Positions 26,235-33,195 of a stretch of 34,417 nt of DNA are shown here, piece after piece; position 1 is the stretch's first letter, and the number at the start of each line of letters is the position of its first letter. Origin of the DNA: Streptomyces nanshensis (GTDB lineage: Bacteria; Actinomycetota; Actinomycetes; Streptomycetales; Streptomycetaceae). The translations under genes were made by a program, and so were the position numbers. Under the pieces are notes generated by a model. The model was not told the DNA's origin. It did no database searches and saw only the letters and a list, made by a program, of their open reading frames with translations. Location: contig NZ_LJGW01000223.1 of assembly GCF_001751255.1 (NCBI RefSeq), forward strand, positions 1 to 34,417. The letters are read 5' to 3'.

Positions 26235-26456
26235 TCAGCCCAGGAAGAGGTCGTGGGCGCCGGTGATGGCCAGCAGGATCGCGATGAACGCCAGGAAGAA
26301 CATCAACGGGGGCTGGGAGAGGGCGTAGAGACACCCCTTCTGCTCGGTCAGTCGTGCCTCGGGCAGTGCCGCGACGGTGACGGTGGGCGGGGCGGTCGCG
26401 GCAGGCGCGGAGGGCGGCTCGGCGAGCTCGGCCGGAGGGTTCGGCGTCATGTCCAT
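26235..26456 (-). CDS. Small single-pass membrane protein, unknown function
   Basis: The 73-aa product has a Pro/Ala-rich N-terminus (MDMTPNPPAELAEPPSAPAATAPP) and a single C-terminal hydrophobic helix, PLMFFLAFIAILLAITGAHDLFLG, preceded by TEQKGCLYALSQ. That is the layout of a tail-anchored or type II small protein. The start could also be ATG 26450 or an upstream codon at 26480. I do not recognise a named family. It is on the same strand as the next membrane-protein gene, 148 bp away. Confidence 0.6.
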   Translation of the reverse strand: MDMTPNPPAELAEPPSAPAATAPPTVTVAALPEARLTEQKGCLYALSQPPLMFFLAFIAILLAITGAHDLFLG

Positions 26457-26532
26457 CTCGCGGTGATCATTACGCAGCACGCATCACGGAAGTGATCAAC
26501 ACGCCCACGACGCGGTGGAGTTCGTGGGTCGT

Positions 26533-26550
26533 CCCCGCGAGAACGCGGGG
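26533..26550. terminator. Hairpin resembling a lone type I-E CRISPR repeat
   Basis: CCCCGCG (26533-26539), AGAA, CGCGGGG (26544-26550) form a 7-bp stem. With its flanks the sequence looks like an actinobacterial I-E repeat, but it occurs once. Position between two minus-strand genes suggests a terminator. Confidence 0.45.
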
Positions 26551-26604
26551 ATACGTGGTAGTCGCGGCCGGAGGCGGCTGCGGTGCTGTGCGCTGGCGGC
26601 GGCG

Positions 26605-27129
26605 TCAGATGCCGTGCTTTTTGAGGATGGCCTCGATGTCGGAGAAGTCGTCGTCCGAGGAGGGCTTCGCATCCTTGCCCGGCGCGGGTTTTCGCCCCTG
26701 GCCGGTGGAGGCGGACGGTGAGGCCGTACCGCTGCCGACCGCGGGGGCGTTCGCCGTACCGGAGACCACGGCGCGTCCCGGCGCCCCGTCCGTCGCGCGG
26801 GGCTGCGGCCCGCTCTCGACGGCCTTGCGGCGGGCGCGCTTGCCCGCGAAGCGTCCGACCACGTACAGCACGAAGGCGACGGCGAGGACGGCGAAGCCCG
26901 CCCAGACCGTGGGTTTCAGTACGAGGTCCGCCGCCCAACCGCCGACCGCCGCACCGATCTTCCCCGCGAGGCCGATGAGGCCGCTCATGGCCAGCCCCAC
27001 CGGGACCAGGGCGAAGGCCGCGATGCGGGTGGCGGCGGCGAAGCGCCGCCGGAAGGCCGTCAGGAAGGCGACGGCCAGGCCGGCCGCGGAGAGCGCGGCA
27101 CAGACGGTGGTGGTCAGCATGTCTCCCAT
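26605..27129 (-). CDS. Actinobacterial membrane protein with conserved SDIEAILKKHGI tail
   Basis: The 174-aa protein has about four membrane segments in its first 110 residues (TTTVCAALSAAGLAVAFLTAF, ATRIAAFALVPVGLAMSGLIGL, and two more around VWAGFAVLAVAFVLYVVGRF). A disordered Ala/Ser/Gly/Pro linker follows, then the ending DDDFSDIEAILKKHGI. I recall Streptomyces homologues with the same ending that are often labelled cellulose synthase, for which I see no glycosyltransferase domain here. The start could be ATG 27129 or ATG 27120 (MLTTTV). Function unknown; the tail suggests a docking peptide. Confidence 0.8.
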   Translation of the reverse strand: MGDMLTTTVCAALSAAGLAVAFLTAFRRRFAAATRIAAFALVPVGLAMSGLIGLAGKIGAAVGGWAADLVLKPTVWAGFAVLAVAFVLYVVGRFAGKRARRKAVESGPQPRATDGAPGRAVVSGTANAPAVGSGTASPSASTGQGRKPAPGKDAKPSSDDDFSDIEAILKKHGI

Positions 27130-27223
27130 TTTGCTACGCGCCCACGTGAGAGGCCATGCCGGTCCCGGGATTCAGGGAGATCTCGGGGTCATCGCCCTCC
27201 GGAAGGGCTGCGACACTGTGCGC

Positions 27224-27733
27224 ATGGAAGACCACTCCGACCGCCCCGTGCTCGACTACTGGTGCGAGCTGCAATGTTCCGACTGTCACCGTGCGCAGGG
27301 AGATCTGGACGCACTGCGCGAGCGGTACGGGGAGCGGCTGGAGATCCGGCTGCGGCATTTCCCGCTGGAGAAGCACAAGCACGCGTACGCGGCGGCGCAG
27401 GCCGCGGAGGAGGCGTTCGCGCAGGGCAGAGGCGACGCGTACGCGGCGGCCGTGCTGGCGCGCAGCGCCGAGCTCGCCGAGCGGGGCGAGGAGCTGCTGC
27501 TGGAGGTGGCGCGCGAACTGGGCCTGGACGCCGGGGAGTTCGAGAGCGCGCTGATCGACGGACGCCATCTGCTGATCGTCGACGCCGACCAGGCGGAGGG
27601 GAAGGCGATCGGCGTCAAGGGCACTCCGACGTACGTCGTCGGCGGCGAGCGGCTGGACGGCGGCAAGAGCCAGGAGGGTCTGCGGGAGCGGATCGAAAAG
27701 ATCGTGGACGGGCTGCTCGGCGAGAGCGCGTAG
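27224..27733 (+). CDS. DsbA-family thioredoxin-fold protein
   Basis: The 169-aa protein shows a thioredoxin-fold opening (VLDYWCELQCSDCHRAQ) with CSDC (18-21) in the active-site position plus an additional Cys14. A helical DsbA insertion follows (AYAAAQAAEEAFAQGRGDAYAAAVLARSAEL), then the cis-proline loop GVKGTPTYVVGG. There is no signal peptide, so it is probably cytoplasmic, acting as a thiol oxidoreductase or FrnE-like redox protein. It starts at ATG 27224 and is divergent from the preceding membrane gene with a 94-bp gap. The substrate is unknown. Confidence 0.85.
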   Translation: MEDHSDRPVLDYWCELQCSDCHRAQGDLDALRERYGERLEIRLRHFPLEKHKHAYAAAQAAEEAFAQGRGDAYAAAVLARSAELAERGEELLLEVARELGLDAGEFESALIDGRHLLIVDADQAEGKAIGVKGTPTYVVGGERLDGGKSQEGLRERIEKIVDGLLGESA

Positions 27734-27816
27734 GCCGGGGACGTACGCCGCGGGCGGTGCTGCCGGAAGCCGGAAGCCGGAGGCCGGGGAACGGAGACCG
27801 GGGACCGGGCGGCGGC

Positions 27817-28653
27817 TCAGAGCAGCGGCTTGTGGAAGTGGTGTTCGGCCACGCGGTAGCCGAGCGACGAATACAGGCGCACCGCCGGGGTGTTGGCGCT
27901 CAGCACGTGCAGCCCGAGCGTGCGCGCCCCCGCCGCGGCGGCCTCGCGCTCGGCGACGAGCATCAGGGTGCGGCCGTGGCCGCTGCCTCGGCTCTCCTCC
28001 TCGACCTCGACCTCGTAGACGTACGCGTCGGAGTCCTCGCGCGGGCTGCGTTCGAGTTCGACCCAGACCCGTCCGACGACGGCTTCCTCGTGCGCGAGGA
28101 CGCGCAGCGCGGCGCCGCGGGTCGAGGCGCCCTCCGGCAGCAGTCGTGCGAAGGACGCCGCGGCGCGGCGGGCGGCCTCCTCGGCGGACAGGCCCCGTTC
28201 GATCATCGTCTGCGCCAGCCGCGGCTGCCCGTCCTCGCGCCAGACCTCGAACTCGGCCTGGTCCATGGGCCGTACGGCGCTGCCCGGGGGCAGCGGCGGC
28301 TCCTCCCCCACGTCCTTGAGCATGCTGCGGCTGCGCTCGGTGTAGCCGAGGCCGGCGGCCAGTGCGAGTGCCGCGTGCGCGGCGGCCGGGACGCTGATCT
28401 CCACGCGCCGGCAGCCCCAGTCGCGCAGCGCCTCCTCCCCGGCGAGGGCGGCGACGGCGCCGCGTCCGCGCCGCCGTTCCCGTTCCTCGACGACGAGTTG
28501 GGTGACGCGGCCGGTCACGGGACCGTACTCGGGGTCGACGGTCAGCCGGAGCAGGCCGACGGGACGGCTGTTGACGCAGATGTCGTACGAGCGGGAGCGG
28601 ACGCCGTCGGCGTCGTACTGGTCGGGTCCGGTGGGGCGCAGCGTCGTGGTCAC
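27817..28653 (-). CDS. Tandem GNAT acetyltransferase
   Basis: The 278-aa protein contains two GNAT-like units. The C-terminal one is well formed: AYVYEVEVEEESRGSGHGRTLMLVAEREAAAAGARTLGLHVLSANTPAVRLYSSLGYRVAEHHFHK, with the acetyl-CoA loop SRGSGHG. The N-terminal one is weaker: VTQLVVEERERRRGRGAVAALAGEEALRDWGCRRVEISV, with RRRGRG as a possible loop. A linker rich in Arg/Ala joins them. The acceptor substrate cannot be inferred. Start GTG 28653 has a weak ribosome site. It lies 83 bp from the class IV aminotransferase gene on the same strand and may be cotranscribed. Confidence 0.85.
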   Translation of the reverse strand: MTTTLRPTGPDQYDADGVRSRSYDICVNSRPVGLLRLTVDPEYGPVTGRVTQLVVEERERRRGRGAVAALAGEEALRDWGCRRVEISVPAAAHAALALAAGLGYTERSRSMLKDVGEEPPLPPGSAVRPMDQAEFEVWREDGQPRLAQTMIERGLSAEEAARRAAASFARLLPEGASTRGAALRVLAHEEAVVGRVWVELERSPREDSDAYVYEVEVEEESRGSGHGRTLMLVAEREAAAAGARTLGLHVLSANTPAVRLYSSLGYRVAEHHFHKPLL

Positions 28654-28736
28654 GCTCGTTTTCTACCGGCTGCGGCCGCCGCGCGCCACGGAGCCGGGGA
28701 CCGGCCGGGAGCGCCCAGGGCCCCGACGGGTCCCGG

Positions 28737-29558
28737 TCACGGGTCGACGTCGGCGGCGGAGCGCTCGGCGAAGAGCTTCATGGCCTTCAGGGTCACCGGG
28801 CCCGGCGCGCCTGGCAGTTCGCGGTCGTCGACGCGGTGCACGGCCTGTACGTCGCGCAGCGAGGAGGTGAGGAAGACCTCCTCGGCGCGCTCCAGCACCT
28901 CCAGCGGGAGGTCGCTCTCGCGTGCGCCCGCCCACTCCGCGACCAGGGCGCGGGTGATCCCGGCGAGGCAGCCCGACTCCAGCGGCGGCGTGTGCAGTTC
29001 GCCGTCGAGGACGACGAAGACGTTGGTGCCGGTGCCCTCGCACAGCCGGCCGCGGGTGTTGGCGAACAGGGCCTCGCTCGCGTCCTGTTCGTGCGCGCGG
29101 GCGAGCGCGAGGACGTTCTCCCCGTACGACGTCGTCTTCAGCCCGGCGAGGGCGCCGCGCTCGTTGCGCGTCCACGGGACGGTGACCGCGGCGGTGCTGT
29201 CGGGACGGCGGGACGCCTCGCTCAGGGCGACGACGAGGGTGGGCTTCGAGTCGCCGCGGTCGGAGCCGAGGGGTGCGAGGCCGCCGGTGTAGGTGACGCG
29301 GAGGCGGCCGAGCGGCACCGGTTCGGCCTCGGTGACGGCTGTGCAGGCACGCCGCACCTCGTCCGCGTCGGGCTCGGGCAGGCCCAGGCCGCGGGCCGAG
29401 CGCGCGAGGCGCTCGATGTGGCGGGTGAGGGCGAAGGGCCTGCCGTCGGTGACCTTCAGCGTCTCGAAGACCCCGTCGCCGACGGTCAGTCCGTGGTCCA
29501 GGACGGAGACGTGTGCGTCGTCGACGTCCCGGAGTCCGCCGTCGAGCCAGATCCTCAC
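28737..29558 (-). CDS. Class IV PLP-dependent aminotransferase (aminodeoxychorismate lyase-like)
   Basis: The 273-aa protein starts at GTG 29558 (MRIWLDGGLRDVDDAHVSVLDHGLTVGDGVFETLK) with AGGGGAG upstream. The fold-type IV features are clear: the PLP lysine Lys141 in GLKTTSYGENVLALARA, then EALFANTRGRLCEGTGTNVFVVLDG and ESGCLAGITRALV. These match 4-amino-4-deoxychorismate lyase (PabC, folate pathway) as well as branched-chain or D-amino-acid aminotransferases; PabC-like is my preferred reading. The sequence upstream in frame to 30026 is Arg-rich and non-homologous. Confidence 0.88.
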   Translation of the reverse strand: MRIWLDGGLRDVDDAHVSVLDHGLTVGDGVFETLKVTDGRPFALTRHIERLARSARGLGLPEPDADEVRRACTAVTEAEPVPLGRLRVTYTGGLAPLGSDRGDSKPTLVVALSEASRRPDSTAAVTVPWTRNERGALAGLKTTSYGENVLALARAHEQDASEALFANTRGRLCEGTGTNVFVVLDGELHTPPLESGCLAGITRALVAEWAGARESDLPLEVLERAEEVFLTSSLRDVQAVHRVDDRELPGAPGPVTLKAMKLFAERSAADVDP

Positions 29559-30008
29559 AGGGCTCCCCTTCCGCTTCCGCCGATGGCCGGGGGCCGTCGC
29601 CGGGTTGGTGGCTGCGGCCGTGACCGGCGGCACCTGGGAGTGCCGCATCTCCGACGCTACCTTGAGCGGCTCGGACGCCCTGCGTGCCGTCTCGGTCCGT
29701 TCCCCTTCCCCTTCCCGCATTCCTCTTCTCGTTCCTCTTCCGGGTCCGGACCGCGCTGTGGGTCGCGGTGTGGGGCGGTGCGTGACGGGAGCCGTGATCG
29801 TGTGCCGTGGCCGGACTCTGTGGCCGACCCGTCCCGGCCATGATCGGCGGGGCGGCGATCCCGTGTACGGGAGGGCGCGTACGGGAGGAGACCGGCGGCC
29901 GGTCTCCTCGACCTCCGTGGCGTCCCCGTGAACGCCGGGGAACGCCCCGGAAGCGTCCGCGCCGCTGCTCGGGAGCCCGTACGGACGGTCACGCAGGGCG
30001 AACTGAAT
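29559..30008. other. 450-bp region without a gene
   Basis: No convincing coding frame was found. The frames present give Arg/Pro/Gly-rich low-complexity peptides. It contains a polypyrimidine tract (about 29698-29745, repeated cttcccc units) and a palindrome at 29885-29909, and ends at the tRNA promoter. Confidence 0.6.
29885..29909. repeat. 11-bp palindrome upstream of the tRNA cluster
   Basis: The arms gaggagaccgg (29885-29895) and ccggtctcctc (29899-29909) with a 3-nt loop make a tight hairpin, or an operator-like dyad, about 100 bp upstream of the tRNA promoter. Confidence 0.5.
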
Positions 30009-30036
30009 TTGTACTCGCCGCTTCATCCGCTACAGT
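30009..30036 (+). promoter_or_regulatory. Probable promoter of the tRNA-Gly-Cys-Val cluster
   Basis: TTGTAC (30009-30014) and TACAGT (30031-30036), spaced by 16 bp, resemble an HrdB-type promoter. They lie 43 bp upstream of tRNA-Gly. Confidence 0.55.
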
Positions 30037-30079
30037 TCAACTCGTCGCCGGGAAGCGGTAGCCGACCCGGACGGCATCT

Positions 30080-30152
30080 GCGGACGTGGCTCAGTTGGTA
30101 GAGCATCACCTTGCCAAGGTGAGGGTCGCGAGTTCGAATCTCGTCGTCCGCT
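30080..30152 (+). tRNA. tRNA-Gly(GCC)
   Basis: 73 nt. The acceptor GCGGACG/CGTCCGC, D arm GCTC-AGTTGGTA-GAGC, anticodon arm TCACC-TTGCCAA-GGTGA (anticodon GCC) and T arm GCGAG-TTCGAAT-CTCGT are all well paired. The discriminator is U; no CCA is encoded. Confidence 0.97.
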
Positions 30153-30181
30153 CTGAGTGGAAGCCTTCACGGTTTCCGCAC

Positions 30182-30255
30182 GGTGGAGTGGCCGAGAGGC
30201 GAGGCAACGGCCTGCAAAGCCGTCTACACGGGTTCAAATCCCGTCTCCACCTCCA
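30182..30255 (+). tRNA. tRNA-Cys(GCA), with encoded CCA
   Basis: 71 nt plus a genomic CCA (30253-30255). The acceptor GGTGGAG/CTCCACC, anticodon arm ACGGC-CTGCAAA-GCCGT (anticodon GCA) and T arm ACGGG-TTCAAAT-CCCGT are intact. The discriminator U73 is the cysteine identity base. Confidence 0.95.
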
Positions 30256-30256
30256 C

Positions 30257-30328
30257 GGACGATTAGCTCAGCGGGAGAGCGCTTCCCTGACACGGAAGAG
30301 GTCACTGGTTCAATCCCAGTATCGTCCA
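30257..30328 (+). tRNA. tRNA-Val(GAC)
   Basis: 72 nt, one base after the tRNA-Cys CCA. The acceptor GGACGAT/ATCGTCC, D arm GCTC-AGCGGGA-GAGC, anticodon arm CTTCC-CTGACAC-GGAAG (anticodon GAC) and T arm ACTGG-TTCAATC-CCAGT are intact. It decodes GUC/GUU and is a relative of the CAC tRNAs at 21705-24437. Confidence 0.97.
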
Positions 30329-30334
30329 CACAGG

Positions 30335-30370
30335 CCAGGGGCCGTTTTCCTTCGGGGAGACGGCCCCTGG
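30335..30370 (+). terminator. Terminator hairpin after the tRNA cluster
   Basis: The arms ccaggggccgt (30335-30345) and acggcccctgg (30360-30370) pair over 11 bp around a TTCG-containing loop, 6 bp after tRNA-Val(GAC). No T-run follows. Confidence 0.75.
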
Positions 30371-30428
30371 TGCGTACGGGCCCAACTGCGGTGCGGCGGG
30401 CGCTAGTCGGGCCCGCGAGCAGAGCCGC

Positions 30429-31295
30429 TTACGCCGAGGCGGACGTCCCCGCCGTATCCGGAGCCGTGTGGCCGAGGATCACCTCCGCGAGCTGCGGTAC
30501 GACCGCTTCCGGCAGCGCGTGCCCCAGGCCGGGGACGGTGACCAGGCGGGCGTTGCCGAGCAGCGACGCGAGGTGCCGTGCGGAGGCGGTGCCCGCGAGG
30601 GGGTCGGCGGGCGAGTCGATCACGAGGGCGGGAGTGGTGACCGCCGCGAGTTCCGCGCCGCGGTCGAAGCCCTCCTGCCCGGCCCTGGCATGCGCGTTGG
30701 GGCTGTCGTGCCGCCCCGCGTGCGCCATGATCCGTTCTTCCATACGCCGGAACTCCCCGGGATCGAAAGGCAGTCGGCCGCCGTTGAGCAGACGCCAGTG
30801 CTCCACACGCCAGTCCAGTTCGGCTTCGCGGTCCCGGGGTTCGTTCATCGTCGCCCACATGGCGAGCACGTCCGGGTCCAGGTCGAAGGGCGGGTCCGTC
30901 GGACCGCCGCTCATGGGCGTGGTGCCGATGAAGGTCGCCGTCGCCGTACGGTCCGGGTGGTCGAGCAACAGAAGCTGCGTGAGCATGCCGCCCACGGACA
31001 TGCCGACCACATGGGCGCGTTCGACGCCGAGCGCGTCGAGGACGCCCACGGCATCGGCGGCCAGATCGGTCAGGGCGTACGGCTCGTCGTCGAAGGACCA
31101 GCTCGAACGCCCCGTGTCCCGGTGGTCGTAGCGCACGACGCGGTGGTGACGGGCGAGAGCGTCGACGAGGCTGTCGGGCCAGGCCAGACCGGAGGCGTTG
31201 GCGCCCATGACGAGCAGCAGCGCCGCGGCGTCCGGATCACCGCGCTCCTCCGCCCAGAGCCGGACGCCGGGCGCGATGTCGATCTCGTGTTCCAT
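30429..31295 (-). CDS. Alpha/beta hydrolase
   Basis: The 288-aa protein starts at ATG 31295 (MEHEIDIAPGVRLWAEERGDPDAAALLLVMG), with GGTGA upstream. The alpha/beta-hydrolase elements are present: oxyanion-side GANASGLAWPDSLVD, the RVVRYDHRDTGRSS turn, the nucleophile elbow GMSVGG, and a late VPGLGHALPEAV with the catalytic His. The acid is probably Asp in VIDSPADPL. It resembles the methylesterase/RdmC-like and epoxide-hydrolase-like groups; the substrate is unknown. Nothing nearby suggests a pathway. An upstream run of nine G residues (31340-31348) lies in its leader. Confidence 0.87.
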   Translation of the reverse strand: MEHEIDIAPGVRLWAEERGDPDAAALLLVMGANASGLAWPDSLVDALARHHRVVRYDHRDTGRSSWSFDDEPYALTDLAADAVGVLDALGVERAHVVGMSVGGMLTQLLLLDHPDRTATATFIGTTPMSGGPTDPPFDLDPDVLAMWATMNEPRDREAELDWRVEHWRLLNGGRLPFDPGEFRRMEERIMAHAGRHDSPNAHARAGQEGFDRGAELAAVTTPALVIDSPADPLAGTASARHLASLLGNARLVTVPGLGHALPEAVVPQLAEVILGHTAPDTAGTSASA

Positions 31296-31469
31296 GGCAG
31301 TCACCGTGCCGGGTGTGGGGACCGCCGTCCACTGGATTCGGGGGGGGGCGGCAACGGGTGTCGCGGGCGAGCGAGTTGGCCGCAGTCACCTACGGCCGGA
31401 GGGTTGATCACCGCGACGAACATTCCCGGGTGAGGCCCCTCCGGAAGGACGGCACAACCACGGGCACTC

Positions 31470-31482
31470 GTACTCAAAGTAC
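31470..31482. promoter_or_regulatory. Palindrome GTACTCAAAGTAC at the end of the XRE gene
   Basis: This is a perfect 5-3-5 inverted repeat (GTACT-CAA-AGTAC) spanning the regulator's stop codon. It matches 12 of 13 bases of a site at 33071-33083 upstream of the same operon, so it is a candidate operator. Confidence 0.4.
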
Positions 31483-32679
31483 GCCCAACTCCGTGGCCAG
31501 CGACTTCAGTTCGTCGGACGGCGGCTGACTCATGGTCGTGAGATCCGCGACGAGCTGTTTCACGGCGGGGAGGGCGCCGACGAGTCCGGGCGACAGCCGC
31601 CGTGCGGCCTGAATCGAGGCGACGGATTCGGCGATCTGCCGACGCTGAGCGTGAGCCCGGGCAACGTCGAGGTGGAACCGCGTCTGGCGCTCGGAGGAGA
31701 GCCCGGTAGCGTCCACGCGATCAGCGGCGCGGAGTGCGACCCCGGCGTCTCCCAACTCGACGGCGACCGAGACCTCGTAGAGGTCGACGTTCGCGGGCCC
31801 GAACTCCGTGTTGTAGTCGTTCCGTCCGGGGCCTACCGTCTCGGCCATCTCACGTGCGGCACGGATGAACTCGTAGGCGTCATCTGCCTGGTTGGCCTTG
31901 CCTGCCGCTACCGCCCTCTGGAGGGTGAGCGCACCACGAAGCGCGATCGCTTCGACTTCGCCGGTGGCCGCCAGCGGCTCCAGCGCGTCAGCAGCACTGC
32001 CGGAAGCCCGTGCGGCCTGTTCGTAGCGCCAGGCCCCGAGGAAGACGATCGAGAGCCGGAACTCTCCGGCCGCCATCAACAGCGGATCGTTCGCGCGCTC
32101 AGCAGCCACGACGGAGCGGTCCACGGCAATCCACGCCGCCTCCGGCTCGCCCATGTTCGCGAGCGCCGCGCTGCACGTGTGGTAGACGGTCGCCAACAGG
32201 CGGAACAACTCCGGACGTTCGCCCTCCGGAGCGGAACGTGCCGCGGACTCCGCCTGCGGCACGAGATCTTCCAACAGCTCAGCCAGGTCCGCGTAGTTGC
32301 CCTCATGCGTCAGGGCCCATGCGTGCTCAGTGTCTTCCCGGAGCTTATCCAGGTCGGGCGGTTCATGTCCGCCGAGAATCGCCTTGAGCGAGTGCGCGGC
32401 ACTCAGCGCGAGACGAAGTCGGCTGGCGCCCGGCGGCTCCATGACCGTCGAAGCGACAACCGGCGCCTCCGCAGCCAACTCTGCGACGGGCAAGTCCAGG
32501 ACGTCCGCGACCTTCTCCAGGACCGTCATGCGGTCGATGCGGCGAACTCCCCGCTCCACTTGCGATACCCAGGCTTCGGAGCGGTCCAGGAGGACGGCGA
32601 ACTCTTTCTGGGAGAGTCCGCGACGCTTGCGGTTGAACTGGATCTTCTTGCCGAGGGTCTTCTCGTAGTCAGGGCTCAC
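31474..32679 (-). CDS. XRE-family regulator with TPR-like helical domain
   Basis: The 401-aa protein has an N-terminal helix-turn-helix at about 10-68 (LGKKIQFNRKRRGLSQKEFAVLLDRSEAWVSQVERGVRRID). A long all-helical region of TPR-like repeats follows (for example ELFRLLATVYHTCSAALANMGEPEAAWIAVDRSVVAAERAND). This layout is common in Streptomyces accessory regions, where such proteins sense a small molecule or protein through the TPR part. The GTG start overlaps the stop of the upstream monooxygenase gene (GTGA), so the two are one operon. Palindromes at both ends may be its own operators. Confidence 0.9.
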   Translation of the reverse strand: MSPDYEKTLGKKIQFNRKRRGLSQKEFAVLLDRSEAWVSQVERGVRRIDRMTVLEKVADVLDLPVAELAAEAPVVASTVMEPPGASRLRLALSAAHSLKAILGGHEPPDLDKLREDTEHAWALTHEGNYADLAELLEDLVPQAESAARSAPEGERPELFRLLATVYHTCSAALANMGEPEAAWIAVDRSVVAAERANDPLLMAAGEFRLSIVFLGAWRYEQAARASGSAADALEPLAATGEVEAIALRGALTLQRAVAAGKANQADDAYEFIRAAREMAETVGPGRNDYNTEFGPANVDLYEVSVAVELGDAGVALRAADRVDATGLSSERQTRFHLDVARAHAQRRQIAESVASIQAARRLSPGLVGALPAVKQLVADLTTMSQPPSDELKSLATELGVL

Positions 32680-32984
32680 CCGGTCACGCCCTTGCCGGAC
32701 ATGAAGTCCAGTCGGTCAACTTGGGTGGACGCCAGGTACTCCTCGCGCGCGGCGAGGAACTCCATCACGTAGCCCTGCGACTCGTGCACCTCGAAAGCGT
32801 CCCTGTCCGCGTACAGCTCGTAGAAGATCCGCTCCAGCGGACGCCCTTCCACGCGGTGCACGGTGTAGATCAGAGTCCCTGGCTCGTTCGCCTTGATCTG
32901 CTCGCCGGTCCGCGAGACCAACTCGTCGAACCTGGCTGCCGCTTCCTCGTCCTTGCAGGTGAAGCGGACCATCAACCCGAACAT
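32676..32984 (-). CDS. Antibiotic-biosynthesis-monooxygenase (ABM) fold protein
   Basis: The 102-aa protein starts at ATG 32984 with a strong GGAAGGAG site. MFGLMVRFTCKDEEAAARFDELV and PGTLIYTVHRVEGRPLERIFYELYADRDAFEVHESQGYVMEFLA show the ferredoxin-like ABM fold, including the conserved E-x-Y-x-D-x2-A-F-x2-H pattern. ABM proteins include quinol monooxygenases and small-molecule-processing enzymes. Coupling to an XRE-TPR regulator suggests that it may make or clear a signal for it, but that is inference. It is the first gene of a two-gene operon. Confidence 0.88.
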   Translation of the reverse strand: MFGLMVRFTCKDEEAAARFDELVSRTGEQIKANEPGTLIYTVHRVEGRPLERIFYELYADRDAFEVHESQGYVMEFLAAREEYLASTQVDRLDFMSGKGVTG

Positions 32985-33070
32985 GCAGCGATCTCCTTCC
33001 TGATCGTCTCGGGCACCCCTCCCACGTGTGAACACCCGTCCAGGACGACCCGCATCAAAAGTGCGACCCC

Positions 33071-33098
33071 GTATTCAAAGTACTCACACACCGAGTAC
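33071..33098. promoter_or_regulatory. Operator-like inverted repeats in the divergent promoter region
   Basis: GTATTCAAAGTAC (33071-33083) matches the site at 31470-31482. It overlaps GTACTC-N7-GAGTAC (33080-33098), and further AGTACT/GTAC repeats follow to 33117. Binding by the XRE regulator is inferred. Confidence 0.5.
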
Positions 33099-33124
33099 GG
33101 TGCTAGTACTTATTGTACGGCTCT

Positions 33125-33136
33125 CCGGAATTCCGG
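33125..33136. repeat. Perfect 12-bp palindrome CCGGAATTCCGG
   Basis: A self-complementary 12-mer 60 bp upstream of the ATPase gene, between it and the operator repeats. It could be a separate regulator site. Confidence 0.4.
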
Positions 33137-33195
33137 GCCAGTCGCTTGGGATAACAGGACCGGGAAGCCGCTGGTCAGTGCCATGGAGGAACGCC

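Noticed and set aside
26515..26560. CRISPR array
   Set aside because: Only one repeat-like hairpin is present, with no spacer-repeat series and no cas genes. It is kept only as a low-interest observation.
29657..29992. 111-codon minus-strand frame in the gap before the tRNA cluster
   Set aside because: It is Arg/Pro/Gly-rich low complexity without a ribosome site or recognisable fold, so I treat the region as non-coding.
30257..30328. tRNA-Val(GAC) as attachment site of an integrated element
   Set aside because: The genes beyond it look accessory, but there is no integrase and no second copy of the tRNA 3' end in the window.
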